This document shows positions 30,301-42,010 of a DNA stretch of 64,000 nt, one piece after another. How positions within the stretch are numbered: position 1 is the first letter of the stretch; each line of letters opens with the position of its first letter. The notes beneath the pieces are model-generated. The model saw only the letters and a list, made by a program, of their open reading frames with translations, was not told where the DNA came from and ran no database searches. This stretch comes from Oncomelania hupensis (lineage: Eukaryota; Mollusca; Gastropoda; Littorinimorpha; Pomatiopsidae), in the NCBI GenBank assembly GCA_036898135.1, contig CM072516.1, forward strand, positions 26,303,711 through 26,367,710, written 5' to 3'. Made by a program: the position numbers and the translations under genes.

Positions 30301-30620
30301 CAGCAGAACAGGATGGTCGGCATGATTATTTCCCCGGCTCCTAAACAATAGGTGCAGTTACCCAACCAGCAGACTTTCTAAAATGAAACTAATATAAGCG
30401 AGTTTGAACCCCCCACAACATTAAGAAAGGATGATTTTATTGCGCCAACTGAATGCCAGTCATATTGGAAGTGTCGCATCCTTCTTTCCTTCTTTTTTTT
30501 GTTCTAATGACTGTTTAGACGGTTTGTCCTACCCCGTCCTACTCAGTCTCCATGACCGTGTCAACGCAGTGCAACTTGAAAGAACCAAGTCAGATTTATC
30601 AAGCGTTAACAATTTTATTT
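27332..30620. other. Gene-free stretch with ATG/GGAT-rich repeat
   Basis: An ATG/GGATGAT-rich imperfect repeat lies at 27846-27992. The rest has isolated short frames (for example 29983-30213, minus) without recognisable domains. Confidence 0.5.
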
Positions 30621-30621
30621 A

Positions 30622-30725
30622 TCTATTTAGTCAATCCTTCTTATATAGCGCTTTTTATCGATCAAAATCTGCTTAAGGCACCGCCGATACAGGATCAAAC
30701 TCAAGAGAAGAACTGAGGCGGGTGG
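30622..30725 (-). repeat. Long tRNA-derived SINE, 3' fragment
   Basis: CTTATATAGCGCTTTTTATC...CTGCTTAAGGC...GATACAGGATCAAACTCAAG is the reverse complement of the family 3' end. Confidence 0.6.
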
Positions 30726-31255
30726 TGATGTGTGTGTGTGTACGTGATTTGGGGGCTTGGGGAGTGTGTCTGTCTCACTGACAAGCATACGGCTTACACT
30801 GGGGGGAGCAGACGGGAGTTTAGAATTACACAGCTCCATTGTCCAGCGCTAAGGGGAAGACTAGGGAGATTTGGAGGTTCCCCTGGCGAGCACACCCTAT
30901 CCTTTCCGCAGTGAGATCAAACAGAAAGAGCCGGAGATAAGGATAAGTATAAGAACATCATTGGTCGTGGGTAAATACGTTTGTTTGCCTTGAGCAACTC
31001 TCTGAGCTTTCAAAGGCGCTATGCTGTATAGTCTAGACGACAGTTTGCTTTCCCGTCGAGAAAGCCTCGCTTTTTTACGGTTTTCTTCTACATTGTATTA
31101 TTACATACACTTGGCAATGAAGACTCTTGTTACTGTTAGTGTTACTATTGTAGAAAAAGACGGATGTCAGAAAATCAATCATTTCATTTTAAACCGAACA
31201 TTCAAATGAAAATATGGTATGCTGATATATTATTTGCAACACATAAACTGAATAT

Positions 31256-31749
31256 CTAGGTAAGACTGCTGCGCCCCTTGTCATCTCCATCTTCCTATAT
31301 GCTTGCGAAACATGGACCCTCACAGCAGATCTACAACGAAGAATACAAAGCATGGAGATGAGGTGCTACATAAGACTTCTGGGCATTTCCTATACCCAAC
31401 ACATTACCAACGACGAAGTCCGACAGACCATCACACAAGCCATTGGACAACACGATGACCTGCTCTGTAGTGGTGAAGAAACGGAAACTCCGATTGTATG
31501 GCGACGTCACCAGATCATCAGGTCTTGCAAAGACCATCCTGCAAGGCACAGTGCAAGGAGGTAGAAAAAGAGGGAGACCAAAAAAGAGGTCGGAGGACAA
31601 CATTCGAGAATGGACTGGTTTAACACTGAGCGAAGCCATCAGGGTTGCTGAGGACCGGGAAAGATGAAGTATGCTGGTTAAACGATCATCTGTGGTCTAC
31701 GACCTCCGAGTTACGGGATAGGATAGGATAGGATAGGATAGGATAGGAT
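31256..31749 (+). pseudogene. RTE-like LINE, 5'-truncated copy with (GGATA)n tail and target duplication
   Basis: Matches the last ~490 bp of the RTE-like element: GTAAGACTGCTGCG, then TCCATCTTCCTATATGCTTG, through to CGAGTTACGGGATAGGATAG and six GGATA units. It is flanked by ACTGAATAT at 31247-31255 and 31750-31758 (the last tail base overlaps). Frameshifts and a stop interrupt the RT C-terminus, although its GRKRGRPKKRSEDNIREWTG segment is readable. Confidence 0.85.
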
Positions 31750-31759
31750 ACTGAATATT

Positions 31760-33245
31760 TGCGGAATTTTTTAGTATTCCATGCATTGATTTTTAATTTG
31801 TAGATTACTTTTGACAACTGTCTTGAACATTTTGGTATAGTAACCTTTTTAATGTTAGTATCTTGACATAACTAACATTAACATGACACACGGAGATAAG
31901 GATATCATTAACAAAGCAAATGTATGCTTACCTAGAGCAGTTTTTTTACCTGATATATGTGCTGTGCCAGCACATTCTATAAAGAGTGGATTTTAAACAT
32001 CCTTAGTACTACATAATTCATGGAATAAATAACATTGTGTCTGTCATTATGACAAAGTGAATTGTAGAAATCGATATATGTTTTTTTCCTCCCCAGTTAT
32101 TCTCATTTTTAATTTTTAACGTTAATTTTGTTTATTGTTATGTGTCTACTGTCAAAAGACGTAAAAGTAAACCACCCAATTACAAATCTTATCCTGCAGA
32201 GTTCGAGGATATGTATTCCCTATTAGCCTTAAATACCTACTTAGACGGGTCAAACAGGATGCTTCTTGCGAGCACACCGTTCCATTTTCGGTGAGACGAA
32301 TCAATAGAAGGTTAATATGTGCATTTTTATGTACTTTCGCTTGAGCAGCTCATTGATTCCGCACGGAAGCTAGACGTGAGGTTTGGGTTTTGTGCCATAA
32401 CTTTTATCCACATTCCAGTGAAGCCCAAGAAACAGGGATAAGAATATGATTGAAGCTACTAGTAAGGTATATGTGCCCCACTTAATAAATCACTTCGCTG
32501 GTAAGTGCGCTATTTAAGACTAAGTACTTCAAAAACTGAACATTGTGTATGTTGTTTAACAATCTATGTCTCAGTTATGTTTAGGTTAAGGCTAACGTTA
32601 TGTCAACGTCACCAGACCCCGTTCTTCCCCACGTTTAAACCTCGGGCCGGGGTTTTTCTTTGTTTTACGCTCGAAGTTAAAGTAATGTTTTAAAAATTAA
32701 ATAATTAATAAATAAAAATAATTACATTTTTTTAAATAAAGGGATTACGTTTAATTAATAAATAAATGAAAGAAAACAACGATTAAAGAAATAAGTAAAA
32801 AGATGTCTATATTTTGTATTGTATTCGTTTATACTAATTATTTGTTGTTGTTTTTTTCCGGAATAAACTTGCGCAAACTCGTTTGAACAAATGAACATCG
32901 TTTCATCGTATCCTAGTCGCAGGGATTTGCCCTTCCGCAGTATGTCGTTTTGTAAAGCTGATATCGCAAAGCCCACTTTTCAAAGGCTGTCCGGGTTGCA
33001 TCGCTCCGCAGTCCCTATCGTATGTCCCTCGACAGCTCGCTATTGTATTTTGATGGCTCTGGAAGTTACATGATTGTATGTGGAAAGTAGGAAGAGGAAC
33101 ATCTTGGGAGTTTGGATCCTTGTCGGTCTCTGACTGTCTTTTTCTTTGTCTCTTTCTGTCAGTCTCTCGCCTGGGGAGTTTTCTGTTTTTCGTCTTGGGA
33201 GTTTTTCTGTCTGTCTCGTCTTGGGAGTTTGGATAATCTCTCTCT
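31760..33245. other. Gene-free stretch
   Basis: AT-rich DNA without supported genes. GCGAGCACACC near 32270 resembles 30889, and may mark a very old repeat. Confidence 0.45.
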
Positions 33246-33308
33246 CCCTCCCTCTCCCTCTCTCTCTCTTTCTCGTCCTGGGCGTTTGAATATTTGTCTG
33301 TATGTCTG

Positions 33309-33376
<68 letters not shown>

Positions 33377-33508
33377 TGAGAGTGTAGATAATTGTTTGTC
33401 TTCCTGTTTGTCTGTCCCTCTCGTCTTTGGAGTTTGGATAATTGTCTGTCTGTCTCATCTCTCTCTCGTATTGGGAGTTTGGATAATTTCTCTCCCTCCT
33501 CCCCCCCC

Positions 33509-33556
<48 letters not shown>
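33246..33556. repeat. (TC)n tracts with a short tandem repeat
   Basis: TC runs at 33311-33373 and 33488-33556. They are linked by an irregular unit, TTGGGAGTTTGGATAAT-like followed by TCTGTCTG, that recurs about five times from 33100 to 33490. Confidence 0.85.
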
Positions 33557-34511
33557 AGAGCTAAGTATATAACTTTCCATGTTCAGTCATGTGTCCATCT
33601 ACTAAAATACGGAACAAAATTTCATCTATGGAGAATTTGTTTGTTTATGTTCCATGCCCTAAAATTACGAACAGAATTCTACGAGCATGTTATTTCCTCA
33701 TAAATTCAAATGAAATTATATTAAGTTTATAGAACTAAGAAATGTTTATGAACCACATGACCCGCAACTCTACCTTTCTATGGGCTGGTGGCCCTAAGAT
33801 TGTGTGGACTGTATGTATGTAATATTTTTGGGGAAGTGAAAAACCGATGTCCAAATGTCAAATGTCAATGTCTCTCTCTATCTCTCTCTCTCTGTCTGGT
33901 CTACAGTTTTTAGATGGTAATTTTTTTTCTGGCAAATAAAGTAATAATGTCGTTTCTAATTCAATTATTATTAATCTTGGACTCTCACCTCACCTCAAGG
34001 CTGTGGAAATTTTACGGCAGATAAGAGTGATGGTAGACACATAAAATAAAACTATAAAAATGTATTATAGGTATTGAAGCCATAATCCGTAAAGTTCGCT
34101 TTTATTTTTTTACCAGTTATATTACTGTATCCGCATCCGATGTCGCTAAATTCTATGTCGGAAATGGCTCCAAACGCAGCCCGATAAATCTCTTGTACTG
34201 GGCCTGCATCGGATTCGCCGAATTAATGATGTGCCTCTTTCCCCTCCCCAATCTAGTACCACACAAAACAATACGGTCCTATCTTTTTAAATGCGGACGG
34301 TCCAGGGGAGCTTTCCTATTGAAGTTGGGTATCGGAGTTGGAAGGAAGAGAGGAAATACAAGAAGAGTGTATTTTCGGAGACTTCCTCCTTCCCCCCCCC
34401 CCCTTCACCCTAATTCCACCCACCTTCTCCTTGAGTTGCCGAGCAACACGTTATTATTTCATCCAAGATGCTATAGTTAAACTCCAATCCTATTTCTTTA
34501 GGAAAGACAAA
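33557..34511. other. Gene-free stretch
   Basis: Nothing recognised apart from a small TCTC run near 33872 and a C-rich run near 34388. Confidence 0.5.
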
Positions 34512-34712
34512 AAGGGCCGGGTAGCTTAGCTGGTTCAGCGGCTTACTGGTAACCGAAAGGGTCCTTGTTCGAATCCCGGATTGGCCAACTTGAATTTTCC
34601 CATTGGTTCGCTGGTGTCGTAATAATGTGACCAGTAGTCGCCTATACTCTCCGGCGTCGTGCGACTATAATCTACCATTGACCAACTGCTACCTTGTGCT
34701 TTACACAAACCT
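34512..34712 (+). mobile_element. tRNA-Thr-like SINE (short family), older copy
   Basis: The head GGGCCGGGTAGCTTAGCTGG...TTGTTCGAATCCCGGATTGG shows both pol III boxes. The body GCTGGTGTCGTAATAATGTG...GACTATAATCTACC is 75-80% like the two young copies below. Confidence 0.8.
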
Positions 34713-34765
34713 TTGTTTGTCTCTCTCATTACTTAAAAGGTTGCTTCAAGTCATACGTTTCATGT

Positions 34766-34962
34766 AAGGGGCCGGGTAGCTCAGTTGGTAAGAGCGTCTT
34801 GCTAGTAACCGAAAGGTCGCTGGTTCGAATCCCGGATTGGTCAACGTGTGATCATATTATTTTCCCCTTTACCAACAACTGGCCCGCTGGTGTCAGTATA
34901 AATCGGTCCAGTAGTCACCTATATGCGAAAGTGTCGTGTGACTATAATCTACAAACAAACAA
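34766..34962 (+). mobile_element. tRNA-Thr-like SINE, young copy with 11-bp target duplication
   Basis: About 197 bp. A box TAGCTCAGTTGGTAAGAGCG, an anticodon-loop-like CTAGTAA (AGT, as in tRNA-Thr) and B box GGTTCGAATCC are followed by a 115-bp tRNA-unrelated body and a (CAAA)n tail. Flanked by ACGTTTCATGT at 34755-34765 and 34963-34973. The anticodon and T stems do not pair well, so it is not a working tRNA gene. Confidence 0.9.
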
Positions 34963-35334
34963 ACGTTTCATGTCTAATTCATTAGTGCAACATCTCGTAG
35001 TTCCAGTGAGGATATTTGATAGTGCCTTCAACTAATGAAAACACGCGTAGAAACAGTTTTGTGGTTAACGCTGGACAAACACAACAAGCAGAGGAACTGG
35101 CATCTCGGTGTTCCATTCTGGAAGATGCAACGTGTCTGCCTTTGACAGTGGGATACAAATCGTCCACATACGCCAAAAACTTAACAGTATGTTGACGCCC
35201 CAAATTTATTATATCTGGGGAATTTAAAGAAAGAAAAGATTCAGTGTCCAGCCAGTTTACAGGTCACTTTCTACCTTATGCTTCTATAGGTGTACGTGCT
35301 TTGCCTCTGGAAAACCCTCTTTCCATCCTGTAAT

Positions 35335-35480
35335 AACAATAATAATGTTGGATGCTATAATATGCAGGCTTTTTCTTCACATCACCAGACAGTGCAAAGC
35401 ACGGCGATCTGTACCAATATACACGCTCACATGTTTGGCCCACTCTCACGTACATAACAAGCACACATCTATCACTCAGT
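35335..35480 (-). repeat. SINE/LINE 3' fragment related to 11.4-11.6 kb
   Basis: AAAGCACGGCGATCTGTACC...ACACGCTCACATGTTTGGCC aligns with 11528-11600. A short AAT run at 35335-35346 is the reverse-complemented tail. Confidence 0.5.
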
Positions 35481-35619
35481 TTTGTAAAGTCAGGAAAAAC
35501 ATTGTTTTGTGTAGTCCGGTTGCTTGAAATGTTCAAGTAATCCACTCTTTTTCTTATGCGCTCTTCAGCGGCCTGTTCTACAAGAACATTGAAGCGAGAG
35601 TTAAGCCTTACTACTACAA

Positions 35620-35621
<2 letters not shown>

Positions 35622-35690
<69 letters not shown>
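35622..35690. repeat. (GA)n microsatellite
   Basis: About 33 GA units. The flanking DNA to 36390 shows no supported gene. Confidence 0.95.
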
Positions 35691-35692
<2 letters not shown>

Positions 35693-36398
35693 GTAGAGGG
35701 ATTATAGACGTCCTAATGTTTCTATTGAGTGAAGCGATGGGGTAGACATGGAGCGAGCCGTATATTGCACTGCGGAGACCGCTTGTAAAGTCTTGTGTTG
35801 ATTGATATCTGGGGTTATTCTGCTGTAAAACACACGTGGTTTGCAAAGAGTTCATACAGTATAGAGTTGATAACAGTAGTAGACGCAGTCGAGATTTTTA
35901 CACTAGTAACGTCTCCTTTATTATTTACATTCTACTAAAGAAGAGTTTTTACAGCAGACGTTCGTCTTCATGATTTAACAGTCTATTAAGTACAACAGTG
36001 TGTGTTGGAGATGTGTTTCATATGTGGGCCAGTTTCGATGCTTCCGGGTGAAATTTCTTGAGTTTAAAAGTTTTGTATTTAAATAAAATGTAAACAAAAT
36101 ATTTTCTACCGTGGTAGTTTTGTGTGTGTGTTGATATCTGAATATTCTGCAATGAAACCAAGCAGCAAGGAAGTGGAAGTTCTGCAGAGCACGCGTGATG
36201 TAGTATAACAATGAACCACTGTCCATGCTCCAACCACTATCTCGGGACAAAATCTCGTGAAGCCTGCTTAGTGTCTGATCGGCGCTTACTGATTGCGGTC
36301 AGGACCACGAAACCACACACACAAAAGTCCATTAAGCGTCATGAGATGTGTCTGATCAACGAGTTCTCATTGGATGCACCACTAACCACCGGATAATT

Positions 36399-36591
36399 AT
36401 TGGGGCCGGGTAGCTTAGTTGGTAAGAGCGTCTTGCTAGTAACCGAAAGGTCGCTGGTTCGAATCCCGGATTGGTCAACGTGTGATCATATTATTTTTCC
36501 CTTTACCAACAACTGGCCCGCTGGTGTCAGTATAAATCGGTCCAGTAGTCACCTATATGCGAAAGTGTCGTGTGACTATAATCTACAAACA
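36399..36591 (+). mobile_element. tRNA-Thr-like SINE, young copy with 11-bp target duplication
   Basis: Differs from the copy at 34766-34962 at only about two or three positions over 190 bp. Flanked by ACCGGATAATT at 36388-36398 and 36592-36602. Confidence 0.92.
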
Positions 36592-36875
36592 ACCGGATAA
36601 TTGAACAGAGAACGATGACGGAAAATATCCCGTAAGTGCGTCACAGATGTGAATGTCTCGGTTTCTCGTTGCCATTATCATGGGTTAGAATGATGCGCCT
36701 CTGTTATGACACGTGAATGCCAGTTCTTTCTGATCTTTCTACGACGTGTGCAAGTAGGCCTATAGGCCTTAATGGTAGCAGAGTAGCTTTTAGTGGTGGA
36801 ATTGCGCTGTCGTGCAAAAATAGAACCTGGGCTCGTAGCCTGTTGTTGAAGTTTTTAAAAAATATATATATTTCT

Positions 36876-38060
36876 CAGGGGCGTCGCACGGTCCAAAATA
36901 TTGGGGGGGCAACCCTGTCGACGGGGAGGTGGGGGAGGGGGGCTGACAAGCGGGACGCACCCTGTAATATATCCTCGTACCTTCATCCAACTGAAAGACT
37001 GAGAGTAAAAACATTTAATTATTTATGTTCTTCTTTACTGAAAATACAAGATTCATTTCCAGAAACTACAAATACATGATTAGCTATATGTGATAATGAT
37101 TAAAACCAGGAAACACGAACATTAATTACCTGCCGCAAGATCATCTAGGTTGAAATTGTGTCTTCTCTATAAATCACAAGTCGTTTTGCATATTGCATAC
37201 ATATAATGACCAAACACTTCCACTACCAGTTTCAGAAAATAAGTCAATTGATCAATTTGTTTTACTAGGGCGTATATTACTCGCAGTTTCTCTAAAGCAA
37301 AATACTGTCTGTCTGAGTGCCTTTTGTCTTGGTGATCACAGATGATCTTACTAGTAGTCCATGAACAAAATCTCAGCTAGTTCAGTCCACAAACATCGGA
37401 GATGTATTCGCGGACACATAAACAAACAAAACAAACAAACAAACAAACAAACCAAGTGAAACCTATAATGGGGGGGTGGGGGTGGTGGTGTAATAATCAA
37501 AGCAGTCAAGCCCACGTTATCTGTCCCCAGAAATAAAATTCCCCTTTTGCGATCAAAGCACGTGCACGTGTAGGCCTATCAACAAACTAAATCTAAATTA
37601 AAAAATATCGCGCACCTCAACTATTTATTGACACTTGCACATTCACCCTTGCCTTACTCATTTTACAGACTAAAGTAAATAATTGATATCAATAAACCTG
37701 GAAAACAGACGATTCCATTGTTTTGTTAATTTTGCTCTTTGCGTGATGAAATGACACTTCTTTCAAACAGCGAAAGCCAGCTCTGCTGCCCGGTGATTGC
37801 ATTAGCACCACGAAATATTTTGTTGTGAAACACAGGCACATGCTAATAGATTATTGTAATATTATTTCGTACGTTAGCCCTTTACACTACGGTTTAAAAA
37901 TATGGTGATTTTTTTTAATTATTGATTCTTCCTGCCTTCCTCTATCGTTTGAAATCTTCTTCTTCTTCTTTTCTTCTTTCTCTCTCTCTCTTTCTTTTTT
38001 TTTGGCCAAATTATTGGGGGGGCAGGTGCCCCCCCTGCCCCCCCGTGTGCGACGCCCCTG
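36876..38060. mobile_element. Non-autonomous DNA transposon with terminal inverted repeats
   Basis: The left end CAGGGGCGTCGCACGG is matched by the right end GTGCGACGCCCCTG. Subterminal AAATTATTGGGGGGGCA/AAATATTGGGGGGGCAA follows in direct order inside both ends. TTTCT directly abuts both termini (36871-36875 and 38061-38065). The CAGGGGCG terminus recalls hAT-type elements, but those make 8-bp duplications, so the superfamily is left open. No transposase in the 1.2-kb interior. Confidence 0.7.
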
Positions 38061-38326
38061 TTTCTCTCTTTCAATCACAGAAGTGGACTTTCTGAAAATG
38101 ACTCGTTTCGCTTGCCTTACATGTAGATCCTGGATTGGGCCAGTGTTCCGGGCAGCTGTTTTGAGTCTGGAACGAGCGCCTGAATAAGAACAAAAATCAT
38201 TTCCAGTACCTTCGATTGCCGAATTTTTCAAAGACTTGAGAATAAAAGATTCTGATGTCACGTTTACAGTTTAAGAAACGGAGAAGTTAAGACTTTAATC
38301 GAGGGGTCGTTATTATTTGACTGCAT

Positions 38327-38518
38327 TACTTCTTCTTGTTCTTGTTGTTTTCTTCTGGCTCTTTTTGTTCTTCTTGTTTTTATTCTTCTTGTTCTTGTTC
38401 TTGTTCTTGTTCTTGTTCTTCTTCTTCTTGTTCTTGTTCTTGTTCTTGTTCTTCTTGTTCTTCTTCTTCTTCTTCTTCTTCTTCTTCTTCTTCTTCTTCT
38501 TCTTCTTCTTCTTCTTCT
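38327..38518. repeat. (TTC)n / TTCTTG-rich microsatellite
   Basis: TTCTTG hexanucleotide-like region grading into pure TTC (38461-38518). Strong purine/pyrimidine strand asymmetry. Confidence 0.95.
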
Positions 38519-38626
38519 CTCCAAACTCCTATTAAGTTTGCAAAGCGGGTACATTTCTAATTATCTTAATCGCAGTTTTCTGAAATATGTTGGAAATTAA
38601 AAGCAACAGAAATTAAAATAAACAAA

Positions 38627-38656
38627 TTAATTAATTAATTAATTAATTAATTAATA
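38627..38656. repeat. (TTAA)n microsatellite
   Basis: Seven AATT/TTAA units. Confidence 0.9.
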
Positions 38657-40230
38657 AGGTGAAGTGAAATGAAATGTTAGTAAACTTACTGCCAGCAGTA
38701 ACTCTTCGTGCAAAGCATCATTTCAAACTCTTCCAAAATCTAATCTTATGCTAGTCCATCGATCTGCATGTATGCTAACAACTGTAAAACCGCCATTTGG
38801 ATGTAAAGTTAAAGTTTTATTAACTTGTAAATTTCTCGCCCTCTCCTGCTGACGATTGAAACACGTGTGAAGGGGTGTTGAGGAGTTGAGAAAAAGCAGC
38901 GGAAGAGCCCTCAATGTCTGTTTTACACGCCATTGTTTTCTTTCCCACTTCACTCAAAAGTAGCTAGGCCTGTCAAACGGTGATAGCATCTTGTTCACGG
39001 GTCGATGCTCAGACCAAACGCTCTTCATCTCTGAAAATGAGAACGCTTTGATAGTTTTTCGTCATGAATAAAGGAGGACATGTTAACTAACTGGCAACAT
39101 TCCCAGAATTGTGGTTAGCCGTTTTGTGTTTTGTTCCCGCTGGGGTAGATTTGGATTGTGAGAATTCGGAAAATAGAATTCACAGAGTTTCTTATTCACA
39201 ATGCAGACAGAATAGCTCAAACGCTTGAATTGGATTGCAGGATGACTTGTTTGAGCCCAATACCTGTCTGTATATCGCGTCGGTCTTGTTGGTCCGCCGC
39301 TCGCCATATCTTAAGAACCACTGAACAGATTTTGACCCAACTTTATGGTAACATTACCGGGGTTATTGGCCATGAGCCTCCCATGACATCGCATTTGCTA
39401 TACCTCAAGGGTTGAGGTCGCTGGGATCAATACTTTTGTTTAACACGGCGTTTTTCTCTATCTCTCAAAAGCGGCAGAACCGTTTGTGTTTGGTATAATA
39501 CTACTCTATGCTAAAATAATCAGACCGTTGAACAGAAAATCATTCACATCGGACAACTTTTTTAAAAACCTTTTAACATTGAACTGTTTGTTAGTTTAAA
39601 AAAATTGACCTTTAGAGCTCTGCCGATGGTTTATTGTTTATGGTATGTGTCGTGGTTTCTTCTTTACCATTTATAGGCCTCTTTCTTGTGAGTGTTCGCA
39701 CCCTTCCATGCAGGTTATTGTAGACAACTTATGTGAATGTTCACAGCCCATTAGTCTTTCCCTCCCGACGTTTATGCTGTCTTTAACACATGTCTATCAG
39801 TGAAGAAGCTATTTAAAAAAGAAAATAGTATGTCTAGTCTTTGATGGGAGTATTTAATACCCTTTCATGAATCCTGGTGTAGAGTTCTAGGAGTGCTCTC
39901 CCCTCAGAAGTACTCCCCCGGATATTGTAGAACTACTCCACCCCTCCCCCCCATTACCCAGAAGTACCCCCTCCCCTCTCCGCCCCAACGCTCACATTAA
40001 ATTATTATGTATGGTCGATGTTTTCACAAGATTGGGGTACTTGGGATATCCCAGATGAATTCTACCTCCCCCACTTCCATTTCGTTTAAAGGGGCATTAC
40101 TATGACATACCTCCCACCCCCCCACCTTTCCACCTACCCACACCTCCTCACTCAACCTTTTCTCCCACTTCTTTCGGTCCTTTAGCCCGTTCTTGATTCT
40201 TCATAATTCTTCAAAATTCTTGATTCTTCA

Positions 40231-40232
<2 letters not shown>
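38657..40232. other. Gene-free stretch
   Basis: Includes a region at about 39160-39480 with wording typical of old dispersed repeats (ATACCTCAAGG, TCTCTCAAAAGCGGCAGAAC). C-rich segments with repeated AGTACTCCCC occur at 39890-40150. No gene recognised. Confidence 0.4.
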
Positions 40233-40294
<62 letters not shown>

Positions 40295-40335
40295 GGTTTG
40301 CTTGTGCACTATTGGGTCAGCGCATTCATGTATGC

Positions 40336-40389
<54 letters not shown>
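40233..40389. repeat. (TC)n then (GA)n, inverted microsatellite pair
   Basis: TC at 40233-40291 and GA at 40340-40389, separated by about 48 bp. As complementary arms they could fold into a long hairpin. Confidence 0.9.
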
Positions 40390-40392
<3 letters not shown>

Positions 40393-40621
40393 GTGAGAGA
40401 GAGACAGACAGACTGAGTCGCTACCACCCTTTCTCTGTGGGCGCGCTTTATGAGAACTTAAAACATTTCTTTTCAATAGTCATTTTTATTTATTTCAATG
40501 ATCTTACAATAAACGCCCTTTTATCTGATTATCATCAACACCATAATCCCACTACCTTCTTTACCACACTCTTCACCACACTTCTTCTTCCTACCACCAA
40601 CAACCCACCCTTTGCCAGTAA

Positions 40622-40623
40622 AC

Positions 40624-40682
<59 letters not shown>
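40622..40682. repeat. (TAG)n microsatellite
   Basis: About 20 TAG units. Confidence 0.95.
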
Positions 40683-40999
40683 ATTGTAGTAATTTTTATT
40701 TTCAACTGCCAAAGTCATGAACTATTTAGGCTGTAAAAGCCTTTAAAATATACATAAATAATAAGAAACTTTAAAACTAAAATTTAAAAAAAAAACAAGG
40801 AAGTGTACAATATATTATATACATTGTTCAGAACAAAATACATCAGCACTAAACAAGGAATATATATAATAAGACTTGAAGAATATAGACTATTTTACAA
40901 CATATCCCAAAGCACATCCATTCACCCACACCAACACAGAGTGGTGATGGCGCTCTTGTCAATTTGAGTGTGTATGCATGTGTGTGCTTTTAGTCGTAC

Positions 41000-42010
41000 C
41001 TTTGTTTGATGCCACTGACTGGGTAGTAGTGTATAAAAAGTCTCTTTCTTCGTTGTTTGATGCCACTGACTGGATAGCATTCTTCTAAGTCTCTTTGTTG
41101 TTTGATGCCACTGACTGGATAACATTCTTCTAAGTCTCTTCGTTGTTTGATGCCACTGACTGGATAGCATTCTTCTAAGTCTCTTTCTTCGTTGTTTGAT
41201 GCCACTGACTGGATAACATTCTTCTAAGTCTCTTTCTTCGTTGTTTGATGCCACTGACTGGATAACATTCTTCTAAGTCTCTTTCTTTGCTGTTTGATGC
41301 CACTGACTAGACAGCATTCTTCTAAGTCTCTTTCTTTGTTGTTTGATGCCACTGACTGGATAACATTCTTCTAAGTCTCTTTCTTTGTTGTTTGATGCCA
41401 CTGACTGGATAGCATTCTTCATTTCATTTCATTTAAAATTCTACGCCTTTCCCTCAGGAGAAGCTCAAAGCGACTGGATAGCATTCTTCCAAGTCTCTTT
41501 CTTTGTTGTTTGATGCCACTGACTGGATAGCATTCTTCTAAGGCTCTTTCTTCGTTATTTGATGCCACTGACTGGATAGCATTCTTCTAAGTCTCTTTCT
41601 TCGTTATTTGATGCCACTGACTGGATAGCATTCTTCTAAGTCTCTTTCTTTGTTGTTTGATGCCACTGACTGGATAGCATTCTTCTAAGTCTCTTTCTTC
41701 GTTGTTTGATGCCACTGACTGGATAGCATTATAATAAAAAGTCTTTTTCCTCGTACCTTTGTTTGATACCACTTATTGGAAATCATTATGTTAAAAAGTG
41801 TTTTTCATCGTACCTTTGTTTGATGCCACTTACTGGAAATCATTATAATAAAAAGTCTTTTTCCTTGTATCTTTGTTTGATGCCACTTACTGGAAATCGT
41901 TAAATTAAAAAGTCTTTTTCCTCGTACCTTTGTTTGATGCCACTGAAAAGCACTGTATAAAACGTATGTTTCTTCGTTGTTTGATGTCACTGATTGGATA
42001 GTATTGTATA
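41000..42010. repeat. Minisatellite, 45-51-bp unit, about 19 copies
   Basis: The unit core GTTTGATGCCACTGACTGG, followed by ATAGCATTCTTCTAAGTCTC, repeats with 45-, 49- and 51-bp spacing. The array is interrupted once at 41418-41470 by a different segment, and units after 41760 are diverged (ACTTACTGGAAATC). Because 49 is not a multiple of three, reading frames rotate. The minus-strand frames (repeating ECYPVSGIKQ) are not evidence of a protein. Confidence 0.92.

Noticed and set aside
34770..34850. A functional tRNA-Thr gene
   Set aside because: The A and B boxes and a Thr-like anticodon loop are present, but stems do not pair and the sequence continues as a repeated 190-bp SINE with target duplications.
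40922..41990. Repeat protein with ECYPVSGIKQ units on the minus strand
   Set aside because: The unit is 45-51 bp, mostly not a multiple of three. Several frames of the same minisatellite give similar-length frames, with no start context or conservation argument.
41000..42010. CRISPR array
   Set aside because: The repeated units are contiguous and variable without unique spacers, and the DNA is eukaryotic.
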